DNA of 64,000 bases from Opisthorchis felineus (Eukaryota; Platyhelminthes; Trematoda; Opisthorchiida; Opisthorchiidae). The stretch covers positions 52,739 through 116,738 of the forward strand of contig SJOL01007385.1 of assembly GCA_004794785.1 (NCBI GenBank), written 5' to 3'. The position numbers were made by a program, and so were the translations under genes. Shown here piece by piece: positions 11,636 to 26,600 of this stretch (positions are counted from its first letter, which is position 1; each line of letters begins with the position of its first letter). The notes under the pieces are model-generated. The model had not been told where the DNA came from. It searched no databases and saw only the letters and a list, made by a program, of their open reading frames with translations.

Positions 11636-14600
11636 CTGAAGCGGAGAGAGCGACAATAGCAAGGAGTGATCTGAATACGTAGTGCATTTCCAGTGAACTG
11701 AGTGAAGTACGATAACCTAAACGCAAACCTTCGGGTATGAGAAGCTTACTTCGTTGTCACAACATCTAGCTTCCCGTGCTGTGGCCGCAAATCCAAGACA
11801 TATGATTCATAAGGTACAAAATACGGATAAATCTTTCCGACAGCCCCCAAAACACACAAACAATAGCAATCCATCGTTCGATGGATCGTTGCACGTCTGC
11901 GGACAAGAGCAAGTGTGCCTGCAAGAAAACAACTCGCTACTTACCACTCATCAGTAGAACAACGGCTGGAGGAAATTTCGGATCATTTTACCCCAGCCAG
12001 TTTCGCCTTTTTTATGGTGTCACACGTCGAAGAACTTAGGGGAGGAGACATAGCTGATGTTTGGAAATAGGGCACACTTTAGGCAGAAAAATCCCTGTAT
12101 TCTATCACAGGAATTATAAGAGTAACCAGAATATGATAAACGTGTTTCTACGAAGTTCAGGAATCAAAACATGGAGTGGTGAGGCATGATGATACAGTCC
12201 CAGCGTTTAGACTACCGCAATTACGCTTTGTCCGCAGTTTTTAGAAAGAAGTTAACACGCGCAAATAAAACAACAACACGTGTCAGTCAGCGTGCACCAC
12301 CGTGGCCTCTATCCTGATTTCTGACTTGCACAAGAGAAACTGGGTACGTGCGTGACTAAGTGATCCTCACACAGACTGTCAGGAAACGAAAACTTTCCCG
12401 CGATATCTGGATCAAATTCTGTCATCATCGCCATCATTGACAATAACACCAGAGAAGGACACCGGTGTTTCACCGTCAATTTATTTGAATAAAGTCTTAT
12501 AATGGAAAGAAATGTGGCAGGGAGGGACCTACGGACAACAACAGATATCCGAAAAGTCTACATCTCCAACACTCAATGGGACTATATGGACAGAAACTGC
12601 CAGTGCGAACGCCACTGACATCGTTCAGTGTCTCCAGCCAAGCACAGAGAAGTTCACGTGGATTCCACCCATAAAAACGAACAGCATCAACGGAACCCGA
12701 CCGTTTTCTGGCATCCTTCATTCCCTTCTGCCATGTCAAATTTTGTCCACATCTAGGTATCCGCCACTCCGAATTAGGCACGGAAAACAACGCTCTTCTC
12801 GTCAGACAGTAACTCGGGATGCTTAACACATGGCTCTGCCACCTTAGCTTACAGTGCTGGATGCATTCTTCTGAACGAAGTGCCGTCTGCTTCATCAAAA
12901 ACCTCCTATGCGGCTCATTGCGAATTCGTTAGTTCCAGGAGATTCCAGCTATAATTGTGAGACATCAGTTGTGAAAAACCAGAAGATAGCTCATATCCTC
13001 CGCAAGAGGTGCCAAGTCCCGCAGCCGCACAACAATACAGCCAGCACTACAGTCTGACACACGCATCCTTTGGGACCCAGCGAGATGCCCTTTTGAGGCA
13101 AAAGGTTGCGCAAATTGGAAAAACAAATTCTGGCCTTCGATATTCGTACATTGACTTCATCTGTCACACTACGGCCAGAGATAACGCAACTTCCAAGATA
13201 CGTATTTGTTCCACGACTTCCAGTGTCACCCAGTGAGTCCTTAGAGGTATATTTTGGAGAGCTCCCACATACACTCACGCGCACACAAGCATGCTATAAA
13301 TAATGCCAATTATTCACGAACTTCTGGAACAAACCCTGTTTCACAAGCTTGTTGGAAAGAATGAATCGGTTTATAGAACCGCGCGCATTCTTGAAAACAA
13401 TGAACATCAAGATTCCAGTGCACCTATGTGCATTCCGTCGCTCTAACAACTGATGAAGATGTGAAGATGTGGTCCACATAGTTCCTTCTGGACCGGAATT
13501 CCGCTTGCTGTTCTCGGATCCTGTCTTCACGCGTCTTAATACGACGACGTAAAATAAGCGACAGGAAGAGTCTGGTTACAACGGGAGTCAGGCAAAATCC
13601 TTTGTGGTTTATACATTCACTTCTATGGACTCATTTGGGACAGACTGTTTCGTCCAAATAAAGGTAAATAAGTTACACAAGCACTGAAGATTGCACCTAC
13701 ATCTTTGAACAGAGCAGGTGGGAGTTCGGTGGCACTTGAGGGACCAAAGGCATTCGCCTATTGCCGAAGCCGTCAGGCGTTCCAGGGGTGCATTGCGGGT
13801 GGGCAATCCGGCTCAGGAACTTTAGCTGACTAGTCAAACTGAAAGTGTTCAGTTTAACTATTCGATCACGTTTCTTTTTTACAGATAAGCAAGCCGTTTT
13901 GATCATTGATTATTTCGTCCAACATGGACTCTTGGGCTCTCTTGCGCGTATCAGCTCGAACAATTTACGCACATGCAAAGTGTTTCTCGCATCCTCCATC
14001 TCTTCGGCTTTCTGGAACCAATTAGCTTCTAAATCCGCACAAATGCTCTTTTTCACCGGAAGTCTGACAGTTGGTCGAGTGGTATTGTAATATCGACCAC
14101 GAGGATAACCTGTCCCAGCTTCCAGCAATTTTACAGAGTTGCACGAGATCTATTACTCAAACCTAGTTAGTTTCGCCGTTCCATAGGCGGAGCGCCCAGC
14201 ATCTTGCAGAGTTGCGGACAGTATCTTACAGTAAGCCAACATCAAAAGGAGTGTCTTTCGAAGGGGAATTAATTAGACCGTTCTGTTAGGCTTGTTTCAC
14301 ATCAGAGTCCGAGAGTTTCCCAATGGCCAGGTCAGGTGTGCGCATCTTGCGCGCCTAGCGCAGCCAGCAGCACCAACGAACAAGCGCGTGATCCGAATCC
14401 ACATAACTGTTCCAGAACGAGCGACAATCAGTAATTGACCTACGCAACCTATAGCTAATGGCGATGTAGCCTAGCTGCGATGGCAGTTGGTTCCAATGTC
14501 AGGGGCACCAGGTGACCAAGCCGTTTCGGTCATTTCGGAAGTTAGTACTGCACAGAGATAGCCTGTGGTCAGCAAATAACTGCAACAACTGGGCATCCGA

Positions 14601-17600
14601 CATTGTCCATGCGTCTCGATTGCAGTTCAAGACGACCACTCGATTGGGCCTCTGCAGCGCTAAGTCTACCCACTTGCGCAGTCATATATCAGGCAACTAC
14701 AACAACAACTGAACTCTTAGCCAGCTGCCATGAGACACTCAAAGTATCGTAAAGACGATTTTTGAGAGTATCAGAACTGCCATCTGTTGCGGCGTAAGCA
14801 GCAGTGACTATCGGCACCTCTACGGGATACTCTCACAGATATTGCCAAACGCATACAGGCGACTATCAACCGGAAACAATCCAAGCAGAGGACGTTCGGG
14901 TGGGTGGCTTAGGACAATACCACCAATCCATCAATTCAATTCATCAGTTATAAACCGTGCCATAGGCACAATGGTTCCAGCCGCTACAGTTTCGATCACC
15001 GGAAAGTGGGAGACTGTGGGACGTACAGCCAGGCCTTGGAGGCAATGGCGTATTTGTTTAGTTCGGGAAATGAATAGCTACGCATTGAAGGCAATAGCTT
15101 TGATGCACGAGTGCCACTGACTGCGCGACTGGGCCATTTCTGCCAATGTCATTAACCATTGGTGAGTTGAGTTCCGGGGTCCCCATCCAGGCAGGCGGCA
15201 GTTGCCAACCCGACTAAGTTTACTGGTTAGTGTTTTCATATTTCGTTGCCAGGCCACACACTGTCCACCTCTCGGTCGCTTCCACGCAGCACAGGGCTGG
15301 GCAAAAAGAGCTCTGTGAGGCAGACGATCTTCTGGCATGTGGAGTACATGTCCCAACCAGTGTAGCTTATCAAGCGCGAGTAATTCATCTATTGCGGGAA
15401 ATTTCCTTCTCCCTACCTCAGCATTACTAATCCGATGTTCCCACCAGACCTGATCAATGCTTCGGGGACACCGATGGTCAAACACTGACATCTTTCGTAT
15501 GTCCTCTGCGTGTAGAGGCCACGTTTCTGATCCATAAAGCAGCATGGATCGCACCACCGCAGTGTCCTTGGCAGACAAGCTGACGTCGCCTCGGCGCCAT
15601 AGGTGTCGGGGGTTGGCGAAAGTTGTCCTGGCTTTCCCGATTCGAAAAATAATCTCATCTCCATCCGGTCCACCGGAACTTATACAGCTACCCGGGTAAA
15701 CAAAATTATCTATCAAATCGATCGGCTCATCTGCACGCATGACGTTTAGGTTTGATCCCACCCAGTCTTGTACAAGCACTTTACACTTTGCATGTGTGAA
15801 GCGCATGCCAAACCGTGCGGCAGAGTTATATAAGTTATTTAAAATAGTCTGCACTCGGGAACGATCAGAAGCAAGGAGAGCAATATCGTCTGCATACTCA
15901 ATGTCTGTGAGCGAACGTCCCTGCAGGATTTCGACTCCCGAGGTTTCAGAGGCAGTCAGAGGAATTTCAAGCAGCACATCAATAATAAGGCTGAAGAGGA
16001 AAGGTGAGAGAGGGCAGCCTTGTCTTACACCACTGGACGTGGTGAACTCAGGTGAAAGCTTGCCGTATAGTCGTACGCGTCCACAGGAGTTCGCATACAG
16101 TCACCTCATAAGGGACACAAATTTGGATGGGTCACCTTTGATCGCTAGACACCGCCAGTTTCTCACGATAGAAAGAGTAAAAAGCAAATTTCAGATCAAG
16201 AAAAATAATCAACGTGGGTCGTTTGAAGCAGTGGCGCTGTTCAAGAATTTGTCTCAAGCTAAAGATATGGTCGATGCATCCTCGGCCAGGGCAAAACCCA
16301 GCTTGATTTTCACGAATCTCTCTCGCGACAATAATGCCCGAGAGCATCTTAGATGCAACGGATACCAGGCTGATGCCACTATGATTTCCACATGACGTTC
16401 TTGCGCCCATTTTGAAAACTGGGATGACGGTCGAGGAGCTCCATTCGGCTGGTACTCTGTTTTCGTTCCAAATCGTCTGCAGTATGGATGTAAGACTATT
16501 CACCAGGACCTCGCTACCTTCTTTGAAGAGTGCGGGGTGCAGAACATCCGCGGCAGGCGCCTTGTCATACTTGAGGTTGTTGGTGATGTTGGGCTGGTGT
16601 CGATGTTCCATTCAGGACTGCTGGGTTCTTCCAGCGGTTGTGTTGAAGGAGACCAGCTGAACTGTTCTTTGAAGTGTTCAGCCCATCGCTCAAAACGACG
16701 ACTGGTGGAGCGAATTGCTGTTCCATCTTTTTCACATATTGTTTTACTGACAACTGCCTTTTTTTGACAGGTTGGTCGAATCAGCTGAAATAGGGCGCGG
16801 CTGTTGCCTGCAGCGGAATCCCTCTGGCTTCTGCTTCCTGAGTGGCACAATACCATCACCAGCAGAACCGACCACAACGACTTCTGGACCAAGAGAGGTT
16901 TGCAAGGAGAAGCTAGTGGCAACCGATAGGGAGGTTAGTTAAAAAGTCATACTCGGCTATTGGATCTTCGTTTCAGATAAACAGCACACATAAATAGAAA
17001 GCAAGTCTAGCGTTCATGCAAGAGCAATCTGCCGTACGGTTTGTTTCAGAGTGCAAACGTTATAGGCTGCCAGATGAACTGAGCGTCGGGGTTTGGAGAC
17101 ATAGTTTGAAGTGTCTACGGACGTGGCGGCCGGGTTAACCATAGATATTGCAACTAAGAGTAGTGGGCGGGAACGAACCTGTCCTTCTTTAATAACGGGA
17201 TTACGGAGAGGTCTCCAGCGACCGGATAAGGAGGAAAACGAATATGTGAAACAAAAAGAACTGATACATCAGCAGTAGCCTGTTTTCGCTTACCCACCCT
17301 ACCGTATGCAGCAAGTAAGACTAGCCGGCTGATAGCACGCCGAAACGGCCAATGTGGCGTTCAGTTGTTTGCAAATGTGCAATTCATGGTCGTAAGTGGG
17401 CTGGAATGCTGCAAGGGCGCCCAAGCCTAGACAGGAGGACGATTAAGTCCTCAACCAAAACCTTTGGCAAATGCCTAACGGCAAGGCAGTGATGGTTGGC
17501 GTAAGACCGTCAGAGCAGCCTATATTTTTAAGGAGTAATTTCCTATGAGCAGAGCGGAATCAGTGGTGACCTACCACTTAATGTCGCTCTCACTGCCGGC

Positions 17601-20600
17601 AAAGGGAAACATCTGCAGCCTGCCTATGTTTCTGACGAAACCGAGCCTACCATCGGAGAGACAATGGATAAGTCGAAAAATGTGACGTATGAAAGTTTAG
17701 AAAGAAGAAACGAACCTTCGATCCGAACAAATATCCGGCTCCACGAGGACTGATAGTCCACTGATTAACATCATCCGGATCTGACCATAAGATGTCACAA
17801 AGAGGACCAGAGTGAGGTATTTCCATATTGCGCTCGATTGTGCGTAACTGATCGAGGGTTTTGATTTCCGGAGATAGGCCCCCATGGACACAAAGAACCG
17901 AATCTTCAACTAGGGCAGCAATCGTGAGAAGATCAAACACCTTGCAGCATTGGTGCCAAGGGTTGGCGTTCCCATACTTGTTTATGCATTCGTCATAGAA
18001 GCCATAGCACTGCGAAGGTAAAATGAGGTGCTGAAATTTAGTGTCAGGCAAACCTGAAGCATTTAACTTCTTGAGTTGAAAATCAAACCAGAAAAGCAAT
18101 GAGCTTTTGTACTTGTAATCTGACCCCAAGACGAATAGCCAGTTGTGATAATATCGTGCGAAATAGCGTACCTCAATCCGAGAACCTCCGAACTCTGAAG
18201 GCAACGATGAATTCGAGGGTTGAATCGGCAATCTATTTCTTAATTAATTTACCCGAATCTCACCAACAACCAGGGAGTCTATCATGAACGCCACGACAAC
18301 GTACCGATGCTCAGTATCAAAAGACCGGAGTTTCAACAGGATAGTATCTGCGGACAGGGCTGGCTTCAAAGACAGTGATATGTCAATAGCCCAAGCAACC
18401 TTCGACCTAAAAATAGGCTTCTAATCAGGCAAAAAAAACGAAAATGAAATATCGACCTATCGCGAAAAAAACCTGAGCCAACCGCAGATACGTTGTAAGA
18501 AACGGACTGAACTGCACATGCCAGAATGCTAGCGTTGTTGGACCTCGTACTAATTGGTGTGACGGTGTATACTACTGATGAAGCATGCGACTAGTCTATG
18601 GCCTGGTGTGCAAGCTCCACCTCCGCATCTGATGGAAGGTGGTTATTACGGAAATTATGGAACTCTTTGCAGTGTTCGTTTACTACTGTTTAATAATCAA
18701 TGAATATCCAGGAAAGTTGAAGAGGATGAGTGAGAATATTCAGTTTCAAAAAACTGCACATATGATATGTTTATTTCGTGTCTAATTGCTTGCAACTGTT
18801 GAGTTTGTGTTTGTTAACAAATAGCGAAAGACTTTCCTCCTTTCACTAGCAGTATAGAGAAAAATGATGAAACCGTTAGGCAGTGACAAGCCCTTGGACC
18901 TAAGACTATCGGCTGTTCTTATGTCATACACACGGACATCCGCCTACTGACAACTAACGTATACGTCTAGCTCGCATAACGTCAAAAATGCTTTTTGCGA
19001 GACACTTCATGTTGCGTTTTGGGAGGTTTTTCGCCCATTAAGGGACACCGTATATGAAAATTTCAGCCCATTTACTCCAGAGAATGTTGTCTGTTGGTAA
19101 GTTTCTCAATGAGGGGCTACTGTGTTGCTAACACCTGCACCCCTGAGCACAGTTTTGGATCGTTCGGTCTCAGTGAGAAAAAGGGATTTTAGTCAAAAGA
19201 CGCAATGCTATATCCAGCTTTACTGGCTATAAATGGACTACGAATACCGTGCTTCAACACAAACTTCTAAACAAATTTGTTTTCACAAAGGTTCATCCAT
19301 TAGAAGGATCTGACACCAGTTCACTTAACAAATGCCCTTGTTCCAACTAAAATGCGAGAAGTAAGACTCATAGCTTGAAAAAAACCTCGGTTTTTGAGGT
19401 AAGGTTCGATTATTTGCAAAATAAGCTGGTGTTAACGAGAGATTCAATTGAATCCCCGGAGGATGAAGTTCAACTTGCAATACTGCCGAGCCTGCAACCC
19501 GATTTATGGGTGCTCATAATCCGATGGAAACGAGTGTTGCTGTATAAGTTAGAACTTCGCCATGAATTAACAACATGAAGAGAAACCTCAAATACCGGTT
19601 TAAAATGCATAGGGAACGGAGCTCCCATATTTGCTCTCAAGAGATTCAACCGCACAACTGATCAAACAAGTGGCGTTTGTCGGATGGGGCAGTGGGAGCA
19701 CCATCAAAAGTCGTATAAACTCGACTACACGTATATCGGGCACGTGAGCAAATATGGGGTGTTTGAGATAGCAAACGGCCGAAAGAGTGGGTATGAGCGT
19801 CGTGTTGATGAGTACTGCAGCACAACACTACCTGATCAGTTACAGTTTATAGTACAGAGTAGGTTAGTGAGATAAACAGCATCCTCATTTTCATATCTGC
19901 CGCACAATCTATTCTATAGTTAACCTACTTGCCAATATTTTTGCTGTACTGTTATCAAAGCGAATGAGAAGTGGTTAAGAGTTGCAGGAGGGTAACTCAG
20001 TGGTACAGGTGGAATACTCAAGTACGTTACTGACATATGGCAATTCATAGCATACAGAGATGGCTCAAGTGGTTAGAGTGCGAATTTACTGACCGGAAGG
20101 TCCGTGATTCGAACCCGACCTCTGCATCTCGACTTCCCATGTCTAGGCCTGGGCAACCTAGCAGTATCCCAGCCCTCGTGCTTCCTTTGGGTGGAATGGC
20201 AGCTAGGCACCGAAAGGGTGTTACAGCTGAACGATTTTTTTATTCTCAGCATACAATCATCATCACGCATGACTACACCAAAGCTTTATTATCATTTTGC
20301 GCCGATGAGCCTCAGGGGGTTCCCAAATGGACGGTTTCATTCTCCGGGGTGAGCTTTATCATTGTTGACAAGAAAAATACAACAAACTCAACATCTTGTA
20401 ACTTGATGGGAACACCAAAAAGGAGGATAAAAAATAGTCCTGTATTCTATTTCATTCAATCCTAGGTCATTCACGCTGGGATACTTGGCAATTTCAAGCG
20501 TCTTGGAAGTCAGTGGGTGTGGTTCGAACCGCAACCCTCAGCTCAAAACATCGACATTTTCCAAATCCACTGTGTTTTGTCTAGTGCTTGTCATTCCACC

Positions 20601-23600
20601 ATCAAGTCTTTGACCATCGAATAGTGATTTATTTGTCCTTCTCTTGTGCTCAGCAATTCCGATGCAGTCTCCGGGCTGCTCCACTGACGCAAACCTTAGT
20701 GCAGTGGTTGCATGTAATTCTATGAGCGGAATATACAGTCTTTCAATTGAGTGAACACCTACAAATACACAAATACTGAGCACGACGTCTTTCCTCTCAA
20801 ACGTTATCACTCTTCGAATAATCAAAAATGCTCCTGTTTTATATAAAATGACTATTCTGCCAAGCCACTTCCTACTGAGAGATCGTAATCAGTACACTTT
20901 TCAACCCTGAGCGTCAAACAAACTCGCAGTGTTAGAGACCTAACAGAATCATGATAGGATTAGATTCACCATTACAGCAGCTGCTAAGCAGTAGAGCACA
21001 TGACCTCGTTCCAAGCAAAATTGCTGCAGCTGCTGCAAGATCATCCTAAGTTCGTAGTCTGCAGCATCTAGATAGAGAGGATACCTCAAGCGAAACAACT
21101 GTACTTGGATCCTGTATTCAAAGCTGCAGCAGCTAATCGGTAAAGTACCTAGAGTGCGCGAGAGAAGCTTGTTGGCCGATCTGTCTAAGAGTACCCACAT
21201 TGATTTTGCAATAAAAGCAAGGGGATGATACCTGAATAGCGGATGAGGAGCGGTAGACGCTAGCTGTGGCATGCAGTGTCAATTCCCTGGGCACCTGAAT
21301 GGCATGCCTACAGTTAGGATCTACATAATTGTTGCCAAGCTGAACAAGAAGGGATGTAAGGGAAGGAGGCAACAAACAACAGAGATAGAAGGCATCAGTA
21401 GACGCATGTTTTCGCTTGTCCTCCCTGCTGTATGCAGCAGATAAAGTGACTCGGCTGATACCACCACGTGACGGCTTATTTGGCACGGTACCTTTGTTTA
21501 TGAAGTTCATGGTTATGTTGGCTGAGTTACTGCCGGGGATCCCAAACCTAGACAAGAGGACGGTTAGGTTCCTCAATCAAAGACTTTGGCTGAAAGAGCC
21601 GACCACAAGGCAGCGGTGGTCGGCGTGAGACTACTCGAGTTGTCCACAGTTAAGGGGACAACTGGTCAAACTTATTCCAATCTCCAACCTGGAGAGTCAG
21701 GGGACTGTTTTTCAGGCCTCTATCCAATGGCCAACCTGGTAGGAAACTTGGTGGATTATAAGTGGTCATCCTCTTGTGTAGCTCAATGGGTTAACCGGCA
21801 CGGAAACCATTGCACCAAGATAAGGCCCACTCTCCGCAACGGCACGCCAACTTTAGCTAGCAACTGAGGTTGGTGTGGGAGGCACCAAACGGGCAAGCCG
21901 TCTCGGTTGTTTCGAAAGTTGGTACTGCACAGAGGTAGTCTGTGGGGTTCGCCAATGTTTATGTGTCCTGACTCTAATTCAGGACGACTACCAAGTTCTG
22001 TCTCAGCAGCGCTAGGTCTACCCACCTGCGCATTCATACCCCCGGCAACCACAATAAAATGAGCTTCCAGCCGGTAGTAGGGCGCTCAAAGAACCGCAAA
22101 AACTGCCCTTTAAAGTTCTAGGGCTGCAACTGTTAAGGTGTAAGCATATCTAATAAACAGGTGGCGAGTACTAGTGAGTTTATGTGATGCTTTTCATAGA
22201 CGAAACGCATACATGTTACTAGGAGTGGCATCCAGTCAACCAGAGATCATTCAGCTTGATGGCTTAGAAGAATAACAACCTCTGTAGAACCAGCCGCGGC
22301 AGTTTCCGGATAACCAGATGTGCACGAACGGAATTGAGAGGAAACTGATAGAGGTATCAGCCCAGCAACCGTATTTGGGTCTTGAACCCTCGTTTAGAAA
22401 ATATTTCACACATCGGTTATACGTGAATTCAGTGCAGAAGTAACAGCAGACTTTTGCCAGGCATGTTTTAGATTGCAGGCATTAAAGGCCGCCAGATGGA
22501 CTGAGCATCGGACATGGCAGCCATGGGCAGCAAACGAATCAGACAGTTCTCAATAATGGGCCAAGGAGACGCCACTAACAACGGGATGAGAAGGGACAGA
22601 ACGAATGTGTGTAAGAGAAAGAAGAGGGTGTCAGCATTAGCCTGTTTTCCCTTACCGGTCCTGTTATATGCGATTCGGCCAATGATGCCATGTGACCGCC
22701 CATGTGAAATGAAGCTGTTTTTAGTTGTGCGATCCATGGTTGTAATTTGGGTGGGATACCGCGCAAGCCTGGGCTGAAGTACGATTGGGGTCTTCAACAA
22801 GTCTTTGGCTTAAAACCCTAACCGCAAGGCAGCAGTGTTTAGCTTAAGACCGCCTGGGCAGCCGACGTTTTTAAGCGGCAAGTAATCAAACAACCCAACT
22901 CCCAAAGTGGAGAACCAGAAAATTGGTCAGACCTCTACCGATTGAACAACTTAGTATTAGGCTCTGAGAGAGACACATGCACACTACTCAGTATAACGCA
23001 ATGGGTTATGGAGATGCACAAACCGTCAAGCTAACGTAAGGTGCCGTCTTTCCATGATTGAATGTTCCCTTCAGACCCAAATAATGTTCATACGACAATT
23101 GTGTTTAAAAACCGGAATTTTTTCACCATCATCCCGTACCGATCAGGTTTCTGGTCCACATAACAGTACGAAGCGCACTGCAGCACTGTATACTCGATCC
23201 TCGACAGACAAATTAACGTCACGTAGGTTGGCAAAAGCCACTCTGGTCTTCGATATCCGAATGGGAATATCACCTTTAGATACCGACACAGTTACCCAGG
23301 CTACGGATTTGTCTACCATTTCAATCTGACCGCCCGGAGGCATGAGTTTCAGGCTTGGCTTTACCCACTCTTGAAGGAATGTTTTACGTTTCGCAAGTGT
23401 CAAGCGCGTATCAAGCCACAAATAAGAATTACTTGAGTTATGTAATACTTTGTGCATTTCGAAGGGGTCAGATCCGAGGTCTTTGCTGTCTGTACCCCAG
23501 GACCGCTTCAACATCATAGGCATCAGAGGCTAGAAGGGAGTCATTCAGCACCATACCATACATGGCAATTTCGATGACAAAATCGAAGAGAGAGTAAGGA

Positions 23601-26600
23601 TAATCTCGTCCGATGCAAATAGACGTAACCAACTCAGGTGAATCATTACCATAGACGCTCACAAGTTCACGGAAGGTGCCGTATAATGCTTTAAGAAGGG
23701 TCAGGGATCTATTGGGGCAACCATCCTAACGATGTCCTTAACAAATTTCCTGATCTAAAGACCGCCGTAGTGCCTCACGATCAACAGAGTCGGACTTGAG
23801 GAAGACGACCACTTCTGGTTGCTGGAAGCAGTGTCATTGCCCCATAAACTATCGGAATAAACACGTGATCTATGCCCCCTCTGTCAGGACAGAAGACAGC
23901 TTGATTTTCACGGACTTGTCTCAATGTTCACTCGCCAGTGGAGAACAAGCCAGAAGGCATCTTGGACACCACAGCCACCATCCTAATGCCACGATGGTTT
24001 CCCTACACTGTTCACATGCCTTTTTGAAGAAAAGGATGACTGCTGAGGTGCTCCATTCTGCAGGTACTTTCGTTTGCTCAGTTTATCAACAATAACTAGT
24101 CAGGTAGTTCACCGGAGCTTCTCCGCCTTTCTTCAAGGGCGCTGGTAGCACTTATCCGGACCTGGAACTTTTTCGAGCCTTAAAAAGGACATTTCGTATT
24201 CCTTCTTGATGGCCAGCTGGGGTTTGCATTTCACGCAACTGTCTCCACTGTCTCCAAGGGATCAAAGATGGAACTAGGTCAACCAAAGTGTTAATCAGTC
24301 TTCGGTCCATCTTTCTAGTTGGCGCTTTCGCGAATGAATCACTGAACCGCCCTCTTCACTTATCGTTTCACTAACATGTTTTCAATTGGCTGGTTGATCG
24401 AACTGAGATATGGGACGGAGTTGTTTCCGGCTCCAAAATCTCCCCCCATCTCCTGAGCTTCCAGCGTCCTACAGAGCCCTAGGTCATTCCCTAGATTCTT
24501 CACTAGTTGATGGCTGAGGGTTTTGCGCGATGCTTTATCAATGTGCTCATTACCAGTATTGCGTTGGCTCGTTGTACAGTAGTTGAGGTGGGTCAGATTG
24601 ATACCGCTTAGCTATGAAAGTATCCCGGAGATAATGGATGGACACCCTTTCTAACTGCGAGGATCTGAGGGAAGGCGAAGCGTCAGACATGCTCACACCA
24701 CAGTGTGATCAGAATCAAGGTGCACCCAACAAGGGACGGCGGTCTTGAATCACAGCTCTCCACCGGTAGCTAATACCCACGTGATCCAAATCGGCCCAGG
24801 GTTTATTTGCACTTAGTGATCACCAGGCCTCAAGGTATGATGGGCTACGTTGGAAACTTGTGCTGCTCAGAAACACTTGATGGTCAGCGCACAACTGGAT
24901 TCGCTCTTCGTTGTCTGTGAAGGGAACACCTAAGAATCGACCATCAAGGTGTAATTACACAGAAGTCGAAGAACAAACTTCGGCATTCGTACCATTCACA
25001 AGGATTACACTAAAAATGTCTTCTGCTTGAAGGATCAGTCCGGACAATGAAGAAAGTGTCATTTTCAGTATCGGAACTGGATAGCCCAATGGCACAACGA
25101 CGGCTGTTTACTTGAATCCAACCCAGCACAATGCGTTCAGCCGTGGGAGTGGGTGCAACTCCCACACTATATGAAGCACGAACCACCACTTCAGGATCAC
25201 TGGACACCTATAGGGTAAAGTAAGGTGAGTTCGTTCTGGGTGTCTTCAGGGACCTATGCGTGTTTCGGACACAGCATAAGTCGATTTCAGAAGCGCACAA
25301 GGTCCGATTCAGCATCGCCCGTTCACCAACTGAACAACGTTTGCGCGTTGAAATGACGTCTAAACTATCAACGGACGCCATGGAGAGGAGACTGGGGAGA
25401 ATGTGTCAACTACGGACCTTGAATCCACGGATGATTTAGTCGTCCTCTACAACACTTCCTGCAACAACACCGTTGAGTAAAAGGCAAGTGGCGCAAAGCA
25501 TAGTAACTTTGCGTGTGTTCTATCAACTTTTCTACTCACGCTACGGTGTCTTCAGTTTTTTTCAGTGGTGGAATGACCTGTGGAAAAGCTGGGAAACTCG
25601 ATCTTAGAAAACTCGTTTAGGTCGGACACTGGAAGATAAGGACCCGCTTGGATACTTGGAGCCAGGCATGCGTGCACTTCGCGATTATGCGGTCACTATA
25701 ACCTGCTTGTCTGAAGTCCAGAAACATTGACATGGTTCCTCGTAGAATTTACGTTCCAAGGAAGAGACAGCTCCTTCTGACTGTATCACAGTGATCCACA
25801 AAACACTTAATAGGCGGGCTTAAAATGCGCTATAAACAGTCGAACCGATCAATTCGATAACTGCAACAACGAAGCTCAGAAGCCCACCATTCAACATCGC
25901 TATCGTAGCCGTAAACGCACTGAGTAGCACGTTCCAAGTAGCACATCAAACAGGAGCTTTATGACAGGCCCCAAGCAAATGTTGGCAAAAGACCGAGGTA
26001 CGACATGCCTGTCGTCGCTAGTGGATGGAATGCTCGCACCGCGCCCTGCGACACCTCAACGCGCCATATTTTGGGGAACCACGATCTCGGTCCTCAATGT
26101 AGAACTCTGATAGGCCATTTTAATTTCAACCGGATTTCAACCGGCTGTGCACCACAGACACACGTTTCCAATACCCTAAAAGGTATCTTTTAACTTGGCA
26201 AACAAACGGGAGCCACACAGCTCACCAGACTGAGCACATTTTCGTAGGATCTTGATGGACCTCATGAGCTAATGATCCCTTCAGAAGAGTATAAGCATAT
26301 AATCAAGGAATATCAGACCACACTCTCAGGCGAGCAAAGTTTAGACTGGGTCTGCGTCCTTCTCGACTGCCCGTATAAGCGACAATCTCTATTTGATGAT
26401 AATCGCGAAGCATATGAAGCATACCCAGTAGTTGTCGTTGAGATCAATATACAATGGTTGCGTGTAGTAGGCGCGTCTGAAGATGTTGTTACTGGACGCC
26501 TGGAACCATACCTCTTCAATAGAAGGGCTGGATCTTAGAGGGTAACATTCGGCTGTCAATCCAGGCTAAGGAGGCCAGAGTGCTGAAGACCCCAAACTAT

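Noticed and set aside
15078..15977. 299-codon frame as a host gene
   Set aside because: It is the RT palm (YADD), thumb and C-terminus of an RTE element, with the rest of the ORF shifted upstream.
20057..20130. tRNA gene calls at SINE heads (also 29145 and 33010)
   Set aside because: A and B boxes are present but no acceptor-stem pairing closes a tRNA, and each head continues into the same SINE body.
21133..21576. 147-codon minus frame as a novel protein
   Set aside because: It is an RTE 5' UTR running into the endonuclease start; the same 5' UTR occurs at 17.5 and 22.8 kb.
26272..26538. 88-codon plus frame as a gene
   Set aside because: It overlaps the RTE endonuclease end in another frame ([21 protein letters not shown]).
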